Shown here: positions 1-7,502 of the stretch, one piece after another
Position numbering within the stretch: the first letter of the stretch is position 1
How the letters are laid out: the number at the start of each line of letters is the position of its first letter
Source: Streptomyces sp. YPW6
GTDB taxonomy: Bacteria; Actinomycetota; Actinomycetes; Streptomycetales; Streptomycetaceae
Assembly (NCBI RefSeq): GCF_018866325.1
Contig: NZ_CP076457.1
Coordinates: 4,375,001-4,439,000, forward strand
Length of the DNA: 64,000 nucleotides
Direction: 5' to 3'
The notes under the pieces: model-generated
Told to the model about the DNA's origin: nothing
What the model saw: the letters and a program-made list of their open reading frames with translations, nothing else
Database searches by the model: none
Made by a program: the position numbers and the translations under genes

Positions 1-180
1 ACCACCCGGCTGCACCTGACCACCGATTCCGGTGCCGTCTGCAAGGCCGACCTGCCCAGCTGGGAGGCGACCGCGCTGACGCCGGGAGCACGCTGCACGA
101 TCACCCCGCACGAGAACCCCGTCCTCGTCGCCGGACGGAGTGCGGCTCCGACGGCCGCCGCCGCGCCCGACAAGGGCTGA
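1..180 (+). CDS. C-terminal end of a protein, TOBE-like (probable ABC transporter ATPase), partial
   Basis: The reading frame is open from the first base and stops at TGA 178-180, leaving 59 residues. The visible part contains TRLHLTTDSGA, then an ADLPSWEA segment and ENPVLVAG, followed by a short Ala-rich tail. This pattern resembles the TOBE_2 beta-barrel that ends many ABC import ATPases, where it helps recognise substrate or dock regulators. The Walker motifs would lie outside the window, so the family call rests on the C-terminal pattern alone. It converges on the short-chain dehydrogenase downstream, with only 7 bases between the stops. Confidence 0.5.
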   Translation, partial: TTRLHLTTDSGAVCKADLPSWEATALTPGARCTITPHENPVLVAGRSAAPTAAAAPDKG

Positions 181-187
181 CGAGCCG

Positions 188-946
188 TCAGAGAGTGCGG
201 TGGACCTTCGTGTTGGATGCCTGGGCGCGCGGGCGGACCACCAGGAGGTCGATGTTGACGTGGCTGGGTCGGGTGACGGCCCAGCCGATCGTGTCGGCCA
301 CGTCCTCGGCGGTCAGCGGGGCGTCGACGCCCGCGTAGACCTTGGCGGCCTTCTCGGTGTCGCCGCGGAAGCGGGTGGTGGCGAACTCCTCGGTCCTGAC
401 CATGCCGGGGGCCACCTCGACGACGCGGACCGGGGTGCCGACGATCTCCAGGCGCAGGGTCTCGGCCAGGACGTGCTCGCCGTGCTTGGCCGCCACGTAC
501 CCGCCGCCGCCCTCGTACGTGGAGAGGCCCGCGGTCGACGAGAGGATCACGATCGTGCCGTCGCCGCTGGCGGTGAGGGCGGGCAGCAGGGCCTGGGTGA
601 CGTTCAGCGTGCCGATCACGTTCGTCTCGTACATCTGACGCCAGTCGGCCGGGTCGCCGGTCGCCACGGGGTCGGCCCCGAGCGCCCCGCCCGCGTTGTT
701 GACGAGCACCGCGAGGGAGCGGAACGCGGTGGCGAACTCGTCCACCGCCGCCCGGTCGGTGACGTCCAGGGCGTACGCCGTCGCCTGGTGGCCGGCCTCG
801 TTGAGCTCGGCGGCCAGCGCCTCGATGCGGTCCTTGCGGCGGGCGGTGAGGACGACGCGGAAGCCTTCGGCGGCCAGCGTGCGGGCGGTCGCGGCGCCGA
901 TGCCGCTGCTCGCGCCGGTGACGACGGCGATGGGGGTGGCGGCCAT
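188..946 (-). CDS. SDR family NAD(P)-dependent oxidoreductase
   Basis: A 252-residue classical short-chain dehydrogenase/reductase. The cofactor motif TGASSGIG sits at residues 10-17, NNAGG follows the fourth strand, and the catalytic pair is in YVAAKHG near residue 150, with an upstream Ser from ILSSTAG. Length and motif spacing are normal for the family. The ATG at 946-944 gives the usual short lead into the first beta strand. The SDR fold is clear. The substrate is not predictable, although this subtype (serine 3-dehydrogenase-like) often acts on hydroxy acids or small alcohols. It is monocistronic and convergent with the truncated gene to its left. Confidence 0.9.
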   Translation of the reverse strand: MAATPIAVVTGASSGIGAATARTLAAEGFRVVLTARRKDRIEALAAELNEAGHQATAYALDVTDRAAVDEFATAFRSLAVLVNNAGGALGADPVATGDPADWRQMYETNVIGTLNVTQALLPALTASGDGTIVILSSTAGLSTYEGGGGYVAAKHGEHVLAETLRLEIVGTPVRVVEVAPGMVRTEEFATTRFRGDTEKAAKVYAGVDAPLTAEDVADTIGWAVTRPSHVNIDLLVVRPRAQASNTKVHRTL

Positions 947-1069
947 GGCTGATCTCTCCTCGGACTGCTGATCGGTACGGGCCCAGGATAGGCAGGCGCC
1001 CCGGACCTCCCCGTGCGCGCCCGTACCCCCCGGCGGGCGCGGTGAGCCGGTGGTGCGGTCACGAGCTCG

Positions 1070-1804
1070 TCAGGCCGGGGTGCCCCCGAACTCCCGGACC
1101 GCCTCGGACACGATCGTCTCCAGATGGCCGTGGTGGGCGCCGCGCCAGTACACCCGGGAGCACTCCGTGCACTGGGCGAACACGTCGTACGCCTGCTGCG
1201 TGCCGTGTTCCAGCAGCTCGCTCACGGAGTCCTTGGCGGCCCCGGTCAGGGTCCCGTTGCAGGCGGTGCAGCGGGTCCAGGGGTCCAGGGCCGGGGCGAA
1301 GCGGCCGAGGACGTCGCGGAGCTGCTCCTGCGGGCGGTCGCTGTAGACGTACGCCCCCGCCCAGATCTCGCGGCGGCGCAGCAGCCCGCGGTCCCGGGAG
1401 AGCAGGACACGCCGCTCGCGCGCGGAGAGGGCGGCCAGGGCGGGGTCGCCGATGTCCTCGCTCTCGTACGCGGCGTCGACGCCCAGCAGCCGCAGCCGGC
1501 GGGCCAGGGTGCCGAGGTGGACGTCGAGGAGGAAGCGCAGCGGCGCGCCGGGGACCCGCTGGGGGCGATCCACGGCCCGCACGTCGACGTGTTCGCCGGG
1601 GCCCGGCACATGCGAGCGGGCCACCGGGGCGCCGTTCACCAGCAGCGTTCCGGCCTCGGTGAGCGGGACGCCGAGGGACTCGATGACGTGGCCGAGGGTG
1701 GAGACGCCGTCCGTGACGAGGGGGGTGGGCCCGCCGCGACGGTCGTGCGGGACGAAGATCCGCAGCTCGGGGGCTACTTCGAGGGTGATCTCGGGTCCGT
1801 TCAC
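1070..1804 (-). CDS. Mut7-C RNase domain protein with N-terminal ubiquitin-like domain
   Basis: About 244 residues from a GTG start at 1804. The N-terminal 80 residues look like the MoaD/ThiS-type ubiquitin fold that precedes Mut7-C in actinobacteria (LLVNGAPVARSHVPGPGEHVDV). The C-terminal part has the PIN-like Mut7-C core (FLLDVHLGTLARRLRLLG, then LLSRDRGLLRR). It ends in a zinc-ribbon-like pair, CTAC and CTEC, about 35 residues apart, with WRGAHH near the end. The family is thought to be a 3'-5' exoribonuclease relative. The reading frame stays open upstream to 1912, but that stretch lies in a tandem-repeat region and its composition is not protein-like, so the GTG at 1804 is preferred. 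Confidence 0.8.
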   Translation of the reverse strand: MNGPEITLEVAPELRIFVPHDRRGGPTPLVTDGVSTLGHVIESLGVPLTEAGTLLVNGAPVARSHVPGPGEHVDVRAVDRPQRVPGAPLRFLLDVHLGTLARRLRLLGVDAAYESEDIGDPALAALSARERRVLLSRDRGLLRRREIWAGAYVYSDRPQEQLRDVLGRFAPALDPWTRCTACNGTLTGAAKDSVSELLEHGTQQAYDVFAQCTECSRVYWRGAHHGHLETIVSEAVREFGGTPA

Positions 1805-1897
1805 CCGGTCAGGATGCCACCGGGGCAGGACGGCCTGCCAGGGATATCCCGGGGGCGCGCGGGTGTGAGGGGCCGGCCCGCCGGGCGGGCGTGACCG

Positions 1898-2060
1898 GCC
1901 TTCCGGGGGCACCGACCCCTGGGGGTTTCCGCCTTCCGGGGCACCAGGGCCCGGGGGCTTCGGCCTTCCGGGGCACCAGGGCCCGGGGGCTTCGGCCTTC
2001 CGGGGGGACCGCGGCCTGGTCGCTTGTGCCTTCCGGGGGCACCGGGGCTCGTCGCGGTCC
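1898..2060. repeat. Tandem minisatellite, five units of 32-33 bp
   Basis: Five consecutive units start at 1898, 1931, 1963, 1995 and 2028. Each begins with GCCTTCCGGGG. Units 2 and 3 (1931-1962 and 1963-1994) are identical; the outer units have diverged. The array fills most of the gap between the Mut7-C gene and the AraC-type gene, both on the minus strand. I see no convincing coding sequence in the gap. Confidence 0.85.
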
Positions 2061-2068
2061 GCGTCGGG

Positions 2069-2896
2069 TCAGTGCGGTGCGAACGCCGTCGGTGGCACGC
2101 CCACCGTCGCGGTGAAGTCCCGCACCAGGTGGGCCTGGTCGCTGTAGCCGAGGTCAGCGGCGAGCCGCGCCCAGTCGACCTCCGGGCCGGCTTCGGCGGC
2201 CTCCAGCGCCTCGTGGATGCGGTAGCGGAGGATGACCCACTTGGGGCTGACGCCGACGTACGCCGAGAACAGCCGTTGCAGGGAGCGGGCGGAGAGCCCC
2301 GTGTCCCGGGCGAGCCCGTCCACCCGGCGTACCGTGCGGTCCGTGCGCACCCGGTCGACGGCGGCCATCGCGAGAGCCGCCCGGGGGTCGGGGCGGGGCT
2401 CCAGCGCCAGCAGGAAGGCGTCGAGCGCCGCGACGCGCGCGTCCTCGTCCTCGGGGCCGAGGACCGCGTCGAGCGGCGGCGGCATCCGCAGCACCCCGGC
2501 GGCGTCGGCCCGCACCCCGGTCCATGCGGAGACCGGGCGCCCGGGGGCGAACGGGCGGAAGCCGCCGGGCCGGAACTGCACGCCGCAGACCCGGCCGCGC
2601 CCCGCCAGCTTGCGGGTGAAGAGTCCGGGATGGACGCCCGCGACCTCGGCGTACCCGGACCGCTCCCGGGAGCTGCCCCCGGCCCCGTACCGCTGGCAGA
2701 CCAGGTTCACCGACGGGTGCGGGACGACATGGGCGGCGTACGGCTCGGTGAGGTCCCAGTCGATCAGCCAGTAGTGCTCCAGATACCGGCGCAGCTCGGG
2801 GGCGGGCTCGCGGCGGCGGAAACGGACGTGCGCGAAGAGGTCCGGGGCGTCGACGATGCCCCGGGTGTCGCGGCGGGGTCCGGCGGCCATGGCCAC
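2069..2896 (-). CDS. AraC-family transcriptional regulator (DUF6597 + HTH_18)
   Basis: 275 residues. The N-terminal half carries the DUF6597-type sensor pattern (LRRYLEHYWLIDWDL, then HVVPHPSVNLVCQ) seen in many actinobacterial AraC regulators. The C-terminal 100 residues hold the two helix-turn-helix motifs: GLSARSLQRLFSAYVGVSPKWVILRYR, and later LGYSDQAHLVRDFTATVGVPP. The start is ATG at 2896 or an in-frame ATG two codons later. It is divergent from the TIGR03086 gene at 2998 with about 100 bases between starts, so regulation of that gene is a reasonable inference, but no operator was identified. Confidence 0.88.
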   Translation of the reverse strand: MAMAAGPRRDTRGIVDAPDLFAHVRFRRREPAPELRRYLEHYWLIDWDLTEPYAAHVVPHPSVNLVCQRYGAGGSSRERSGYAEVAGVHPGLFTRKLAGRGRVCGVQFRPGGFRPFAPGRPVSAWTGVRADAAGVLRMPPPLDAVLGPEDEDARVAALDAFLLALEPRPDPRAALAMAAVDRVRTDRTVRRVDGLARDTGLSARSLQRLFSAYVGVSPKWVILRYRIHEALEAAEAGPEVDWARLAADLGYSDQAHLVRDFTATVGVPPTAFAPH

Positions 2897-2997
2897 GATG
2901 TTAGGCGGGCTCGGGGGATCTGTCGTGGTCAGGCGGGCTCGGGGGGCCTGTCGTGTTTCTTCAAGACGGCGGCGGCGGGGCGGCGCAGGGTGGGGGC

Positions 2998-3591
2998 ATG
3001 ACTCAGACGATCGGTGAACTGCTGGAGACCGCCGCGGACCGGGCCCTGCCCGTCGTGCGGGGGATCGACGACGCGCGGCTGGGCGACCCCACGCCCTGCG
3101 CCGCGTACGACGTACGGGCGCTGCTGAACCACCTGTTCCAGGTGGTGGTGAACTTCCAGGCGCTCGCGGCCCGGAAGGACGCGGATTTCGGCGGGGAGCC
3201 GGAGTTCGTGACGGGCGACTGGCGGGCCAGGTTCGGTGACGAGACCGCCCGGCTGGTGGAGGCGTGGAGCGTGCCGGGTGTCGAGGAAGGCACGACGGGG
3301 CGGATGGGGCTGCCGGCCCGGACGGTGGGGCTCATGGTGCTCGGCGATCTGACCGTGCACGCCTGGGACCTGGCACGGGCGACGGGCGGGGACTTCGAGC
3401 CGGAGCGCGGCGTGCTCGACGAGGTGGGTCCGGGGCTGGCGGCGATGGCGCCGCAGGCCCGGGAGATGAAGGTGTTCGGCGAGCCGTTCCCGGTGCCGGG
3501 GAGCGCTACGGCTTTCGAACGGCTGCTGGCGGTGACGGGGCGCGATCCGGGGTGGCGGCCGGACGGGACGCCCCGGGCGGGCGGGAGCTGA
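2998..3591 (+). CDS. TIGR03086 family metal-binding protein (DinB/mycothiol maleylpyruvate isomerase-like)
   Basis: 197 residues from ATG 2998, preceded by a G-rich stretch that can act as ribosome binding site. The sequence fits the TIGR03086 branch of the DinB superfamily: an N-terminal helix with PVVRGIDDARLGDPTPC, the conserved AYDVRALLNHLFQV with the first metal-ligand His, and a later LTVHAWDLARATG with the second His. Such four-helix proteins are mycothiol- or metal-dependent enzymes of mostly unknown substrate. The last 86 bases overlap the convergent minus-strand gene. Confidence 0.85.
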   Translation: MTQTIGELLETAADRALPVVRGIDDARLGDPTPCAAYDVRALLNHLFQVVVNFQALAARKDADFGGEPEFVTGDWRARFGDETARLVEAWSVPGVEEGTTGRMGLPARTVGLMVLGDLTVHAWDLARATGGDFEPERGVLDEVGPGLAAMAPQAREMKVFGEPFPVPGSATAFERLLAVTGRDPGWRPDGTPRAGGS

Positions 3592-3841
3592 GCACGACGG
3601 GAGCGGCGGCGCGGCCCGGCGCGGACGGGGCGTCGTAGAGGGGGCCGAGCGCGGCGTGCGCGTCGTTGACGATCTCCTCGGCCAGCAGCAGCATCTCCTG
3701 CTCCGCCAGCCGGGCCGCCCGATGGGTGTACGGGGACGGCGGCGCCGGGTGCCTGCGGCGCCACCAGCAGTCACCGGCGGCGTAGATGCCACTGGCGAAG
3801 ACGAGCACGGGGATGGACAGGGCCAGCAGAACATCGCCCAC
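3506..3841 (-). CDS. Small membrane-anchored hypothetical protein
   Basis: 111 residues from GTG 3841, chosen because AGGAGG lies 6 bases upstream, an ideal Shine-Dalgarno sequence. One hydrophobic segment (VLLALSIPVLVFASGIYAAG) near the N-terminus is followed by WWRRRH, a short helix rich in Ala/Glu/Leu and a Pro/Ala-rich disordered tail. No family is recognised. The 3' end overlaps the TIGR03086 gene on the other strand by 86 bases. The strong ribosome binding site supports translation; the tail may be poorly conserved. Confidence 0.65.
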   Translation of the reverse strand: MGDVLLALSIPVLVFASGIYAAGDCWWRRRHPAPPSPYTHRAARLAEQEMLLLAEEIVNDAHAALGPLYDAPSAPGRAAAPVVLSSRPPGASRPAATPDRAPSPPAAVRKP

Positions 3842-4051
3842 GGCGGACCTCCTCGATGGTCGGTGTCCTGTCCATCGGCGTGCCGGGCGGGGCGGCTGAA
3901 GAGCTGCCGTCGGCCAAATATCCGGAAGATCTGGCCGGATGACGCCCGGGTGGGCGCGGGTGGGTGCGTCCGTCTGAACGCTTCGACCGACTGTGCGGCC
4001 GAAGCTGTCGGGGCGGTCCCGCGGAAGAGCCCGCGGGAAGCGGCCGGCTCT

Positions 4052-4117
4052 GTCGCCGGAGGTCCCCGGTCAGGGCCGGACCAGGTCGTCGGAGGTCTTC
4101 GGTCAGGGCCACACCAG
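4052..4117. repeat. 33-bp direct tandem duplication at a gene 3' end
   Basis: Two adjacent 33-bp units, 4052-4084 and 4085-4117, share about 28 of 33 bases (GTCGYCGGAGGTCYYCGGTCAGGGCC core). The second unit overlaps the last codons of the minus-strand gene ending at 4103; the first lies outside it. This looks like a local duplication of the gene terminus. The rest of the 3842-4102 gap shows no gene. Confidence 0.75.
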
Positions 4118-4540
4118 GCAGTACGCCTGGTGTCCCGCGTCGTGCAGGCGGTGGGAGAAGTCCTGCCACTCGTGGAGCAGCTGGTAGACGTTGAACGCGT
4201 CGCGCGGGCCGCCGCGGTCGGGGACCGTGGACCAGATGAAGGCCGCCGCGCCGACCGATTCCTCGCCGACGCCGCGCAGCGGGTCGACGACGGTCATCGG
4301 GAGTTTGACCACGGCGTAGTCGGGGTGGAGGACGACCAGTTCCAGCGGGGGGACCTTGTGCAGGGGTATGCCCTGGATGCCGGTCAGGACCATGGCCGCC
4401 ACGGTCTCCGGCTTGATCTTGGTGAACATGCCGCCCATGCCCAGCTCGTCGCCGCCCAGCTCCTCCGGGCGCATCGAGATGGGCACCCGCGCGGCGGTGG
4501 CCCCGTCCGGCGCGCCGAAATACTTGTACGTCACCCCCAT
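4103..4540 (-). CDS. Hypothetical protein, Streptomyces-type, next to hemL
   Basis: 145 residues from ATG 4540, with GGAGCGGG a few bases upstream. The protein starts MGVTYKYFGAPDG and is globular, with a central hydrophobic stretch (PPLELVVLHPDYAVVKLPM) and a C-terminal YQLLHEWQDFSHRLHDAGH. No catalytic motif, signal peptide or membrane segment is seen, and I do not recognise a domain. The frame is open further upstream to 4687, but that extension is Arg/Gly/Pro-rich with no good start. It is divergent from hemL with about 440 bases between starts. Confidence 0.65.
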   Translation of the reverse strand: MGVTYKYFGAPDGATAARVPISMRPEELGGDELGMGGMFTKIKPETVAAMVLTGIQGIPLHKVPPLELVVLHPDYAVVKLPMTVVDPLRGVGEESVGAAAFIWSTVPDRGGPRDAFNVYQLLHEWQDFSHRLHDAGHQAYCLVWP

Positions 4541-4817
4541 CCCGCCCCCGCTCCTGGTCCCGGGGAGCGGCGTGCTCTCCGCGCCCCTGCTCTGTGCGCG
4601 CTCGGCCCTGCGCCGGTGCCGCCCTCGCCGGGCAGGCTCGGGCCCCAGGTCGTCGGTCCCTTCGCCCACTCCGCCACCGCGATGCATATCTCATCCACCC
4701 GACTACTTCTTAGGAGGCACAGTCCCCGCCGCGCAACCCGATCATCGTGTCAGTGACCTCCCCCGCGCGCGTGCGGTGAAACACCTGTCCGCGAAGACCG
4801 TCCGTGCCTCTGACACC

Positions 4818-4874
4818 ATGGCATGTGTGAGCTTTCCCTATGACGCCCCAGTTTCGCAGACGCGAGAGCGCTGA
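4818..4874 (+). other. Short ORF resembling the hemL N-terminus
   Basis: An 18-codon ORF (ATG 4818, TGA 4872-4874) encodes MACVSFPYDAPVSQTRER. Its middle, SFPYDAPVSQ, parallels AYSYEAPVSQ at the start of HemL. 15 bases are identical (4845-4859 and 5002-5016). The internal GTG at 4827 matches the hemL GTG in position relative to the shared stretch. It lies about 110 bases upstream of hemL, so it is either an upstream peptide, a vestige of a duplicated hemL start, or a regulatory mimic. The remainder of 4541-4983 shows no gene. Confidence 0.5.
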
Positions 4875-4983
4875 CACTCTCTCGTGATACGAGGGGAGCG
4901 CCCTCCCTGCTCACCGGTGGCCGAGATTGTCAGGGACTTCCCGGCCCGGCCCCCCGACACCCGAATCGCAGATCAGGACCAAA

Positions 4984-6291
4984 GTGGCGTATTCATACGA
5001 AGCCCCAGTTTCGCAGTCGCTGTTCGACCGGGCGTCCGCCGTGACGCCCGGCGGCGTGAACTCTCCCGTGCGTGCCTTCCGTGCCGTGGGCGGTACGCCC
5101 CGGTTCATGGTGTCCGGCACCGGTCCGTACCTCACCGATGCCGACGGCCGTGAGTACGTCGACCTCGTCTGCTCGTGGGGGCCGATGATTCTCGGCCACT
5201 CTCACCCGGAGGTCACCGCAGCCGTCCAGGAGGCGGTCTCCCGCGGCACCTCGTTCGGCACACCGGGCGAGGGCGAGGTGGCGCTCGCCGAGGAGATCGT
5301 GGCGCGGATCGAGCCCGTCGAGCAGGTGCGCCTGGTCTCCTCCGGCACCGAGGCGACCATGTCGGCGATCCGGCTGGCCCGCGGCTTCACGGGCCGGGCC
5401 AAGGTCGTGAAGTTCGCCGGCTGCTACCACGGCCACGTGGACGCGCTGCTCGCCGCCGCCGGGTCGGGCGTGGCCACCTTCGGGCTGCCCGACACCCCCG
5501 GCGTCACGGGCGCCACGGCCGGCGACACCGTCGTGCTGCCCTACAACGACCTGGACGCGGTCCGCGCCGCCTTCGCCGCGCACCCGGGCGAGATCGCCTG
5601 CGTGATCACCGAGGCCTCCCCCGGCAACATGGGCGTCGTCCCGCCGGCGGACGGCTTCAACGCCGGGCTCAAGGAGCTGTGCGCGGCCAACGGCGCGCTG
5701 TACATCTCCGACGAGGTCATGACGGGCTTCCGTACGTCGAAGGCCGGCTGGTACGGCGTCGACGGCGTCCGCCCCGACCTGATGACCTTCGGCAAGGTGA
5801 TGGGCGGCGGCTTCCCCGCCGCGGCCTTCGGCGGTCGCGGTGACGTGATGGCGCACCTGGCCCCGGCCGGCCCGGTCTACCAGGCGGGCACCCTCTCCGG
5901 GAACCCGGTCGCCACCGCCGCCGGACTCGCCCAGCTGCGGCTGCTGGACGACGCGGCGTACGCGAGGATCGACGCGGTCTCCGCCGAGCTGCGCTCCCTG
6001 GTGGGCGACGCGCTCACCAAGGAGGGCGTCGCGCACACGGTGTCGGCCGCGAGCAACATGTTCTCCGTCTTCTTCACCGACCGCCCGGTGCGCGACTACG
6101 ACGACGCCAGGAAGCAGGACGTTTTCCGCTTCACCGCGTTCTTCCACTCCATGCTGGAGCAGGGCGTCTACCTGCCGCCCTCGGCGTTCGAGTCCTGGTT
6201 CGTTTCCACGGCCCACGACGAGCGGGCGGTCGAGCGCATCGCCGCCGCCCTGCCCGCCGCCGCCCGCGCCGCGTCGGAGGCCACCGCATGA
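4984..6291 (+). CDS. hemL: Glutamate-1-semialdehyde 2,1-aminomutase
   Basis: 435 residues. The enzyme converts glutamate-1-semialdehyde to 5-aminolevulinate in the C5 haem pathway, in the cytosol, using PLP. The fold-I aminotransferase pattern is complete: TPGGVNSPVRAF near the N-terminus, SSGTEATMSAIRLAR, CYHGHVDALL, SDEVMTGF, and the PLP Lys at about residue 271 in FGKVMGGGFPAAAFGG. GTG 4984 is chosen because it gives the usual family length and AGGA lies just upstream; an in-frame TTG at 4927 is much less likely. The stop overlaps the next ATG by 4 bases, so the two genes are translationally coupled. Haem supply fits the cytochrome c maturation genes that follow. Confidence 0.95.
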   Translation: MAYSYEAPVSQSLFDRASAVTPGGVNSPVRAFRAVGGTPRFMVSGTGPYLTDADGREYVDLVCSWGPMILGHSHPEVTAAVQEAVSRGTSFGTPGEGEVALAEEIVARIEPVEQVRLVSSGTEATMSAIRLARGFTGRAKVVKFAGCYHGHVDALLAAAGSGVATFGLPDTPGVTGATAGDTVVLPYNDLDAVRAAFAAHPGEIACVITEASPGNMGVVPPADGFNAGLKELCAANGALYISDEVMTGFRTSKAGWYGVDGVRPDLMTFGKVMGGGFPAAAFGGRGDVMAHLAPAGPVYQAGTLSGNPVATAAGLAQLRLLDDAAYARIDAVSAELRSLVGDALTKEGVAHTVSAASNMFSVFFTDRPVRDYDDARKQDVFRFTAFFHSMLEQGVYLPPSAFESWFVSTAHDERAVERIAAALPAAARAASEATA

Positions 6292-7046
6292 GCGAGCAGA
6301 AGCCGAACGGCGGGAACACGAACGGCGGGGTCGCGAAGGGCGGAGGCGTCGACCGCGACGAGCAGTTGACCGTGGTGCACGTGGTCCGGCACGGCGAGGT
6401 CCACAACCCGGACGGCGTGCTCTACGGCCGCCGCCCCGGCTACCACCTCTCCGACCTCGGCCGGAAGATGGCCGACCGGGTCGCCGAGCACCTGGAGAAG
6501 CGCGACATCACCCATGTCGTCGCCTCCCCGCTGGAGCGCGCCCAGGAGACCGCCGACCCCATCGCCCGGGCGCACGGACTGGACATGGCCACCGACCCCC
6601 GGCTGATCGAGGCCGCCAACGTCTTCGAGGGCAAGACCTTCGGCGTCGGCGACGGCGCGCTGCGCAAGCCGGACAACTGGAAGCACCTCACCAACCCGTT
6701 CAAGCCGTCCTGGGGCGAGCCGTACGTCGAGCAGGTCGTCCGGATGATGGGCGCGATCGACACGGCCCGGGACGCGGCGCGCGGGCACGAGGCGGTCTGC
6801 GTCAGCCACCAGCTCCCGATCTGGATCCTGCGGTCCTTCGTGGAGCGCCGCCGCCTGTGGCACGACCCGCGCAAGCGGCAGTGCACGCTGGCCTCGCTGA
6901 CCAGCTTCACCTACCGGGGCGACACGATCGTCTCGGTCGGCTACTCGGAGCCGGCCCGGGACCTGGTGCCCGTGCATCTGCTGGCCGGGGCCAAGCCGGT
7001 GAGGGGAAAGGCCGCGAAGGGCCGGTCGAAGGCGTTCGGGGCGTAG
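6288..7046 (+). CDS. Histidine phosphatase family protein
   Basis: 252 residues. The phosphohistidine motif is VVHVVRHGEVHNPDG near residue 30; LYGRRPGYHLSDLGRKMADRVAEHL follows, as in 2,3-bisphosphoglycerate-dependent mutase relatives, and the second catalytic His is in AVCVSHQLPIWILRS. The first 25 residues are Gly/Asn-rich and probably disordered. It overlaps hemL by 4 bases and so forms a two-gene unit with it, ended by the hairpin at 7082-7120. The physiological substrate is unknown. Confidence 0.9.
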   Translation: MSEQKPNGGNTNGGVAKGGGVDRDEQLTVVHVVRHGEVHNPDGVLYGRRPGYHLSDLGRKMADRVAEHLEKRDITHVVASPLERAQETADPIARAHGLDMATDPRLIEAANVFEGKTFGVGDGALRKPDNWKHLTNPFKPSWGEPYVEQVVRMMGAIDTARDAARGHEAVCVSHQLPIWILRSFVERRRLWHDPRKRQCTLASLTSFTYRGDTIVSVGYSEPARDLVPVHLLAGAKPVRGKAAKGRSKAFGA

Positions 7047-7081
7047 CCCGGCGCCACGGGGCGAAGAACAGGGCAGGACCT

Positions 7082-7120
7082 ACGGGACCGGCCGCCGCGG
7101 TGTGCGGCGGCCGGTCCCGT
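7082..7120 (+). terminator. Strong hairpin terminator after the hemL operon
   Basis: A perfect 17-bp inverted repeat, 7082-7098 and 7104-7120, with a 5-base loop, lies 35 bases after the phosphatase stop. It has no long T tract, as is usual in Streptomyces. The remaining 7121-7502 gap shows no gene; its last 100 bases are relatively AT-rich and probably hold the promoter of the lipoprotein gene. Confidence 0.8.
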
Positions 7121-7502
7121 CCCTTGTGCCGTGTCGCCCGCCAGGGGTCTCCGGGCCCGTGCATGAGTTCGACGAGGCGGGGAAGCCGACCCTTCGATCC
7201 GCTGTCCATCCGCCGTCCGCCGGATCCGCCGTCCGCGCGGTGCGCGCTCCCGCGACGCGCGATGTGCGCCCCGGCGACTCCCGGTCCGCCGGCCGGCGGC
7301 AGAACTGCGGAGGGCCGCTCCCGCGTCCCTCCTCAGGGGTTCCCGTGAGGGCGTGCGAGAGCCGTACGGGCGTCTCGCCGCGACCGGAGGGTAAAGCGTA
7401 AAGAAAGTCCACAAATGCACGGAACCGACGTGTTACGCACCTCATCTAATCCTTCAGCAGTTTGTATGGGCTTGAGATAAAACGACCGCAGATGGGGACG
7501 GT

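Noticed and set aside
1805..1912. N-terminal extension of the Mut7-C gene
   Set aside because: The extra 36 residues fall in a tandem-repeat region and have no conserved pattern; GTG 1804 gives a normal protein start.
7121..7445. Open frames in the gap before the lipoprotein gene
   Set aside because: Short, Arg/Pro-rich and overlapping on both strands, with no ribosome binding site or motif.
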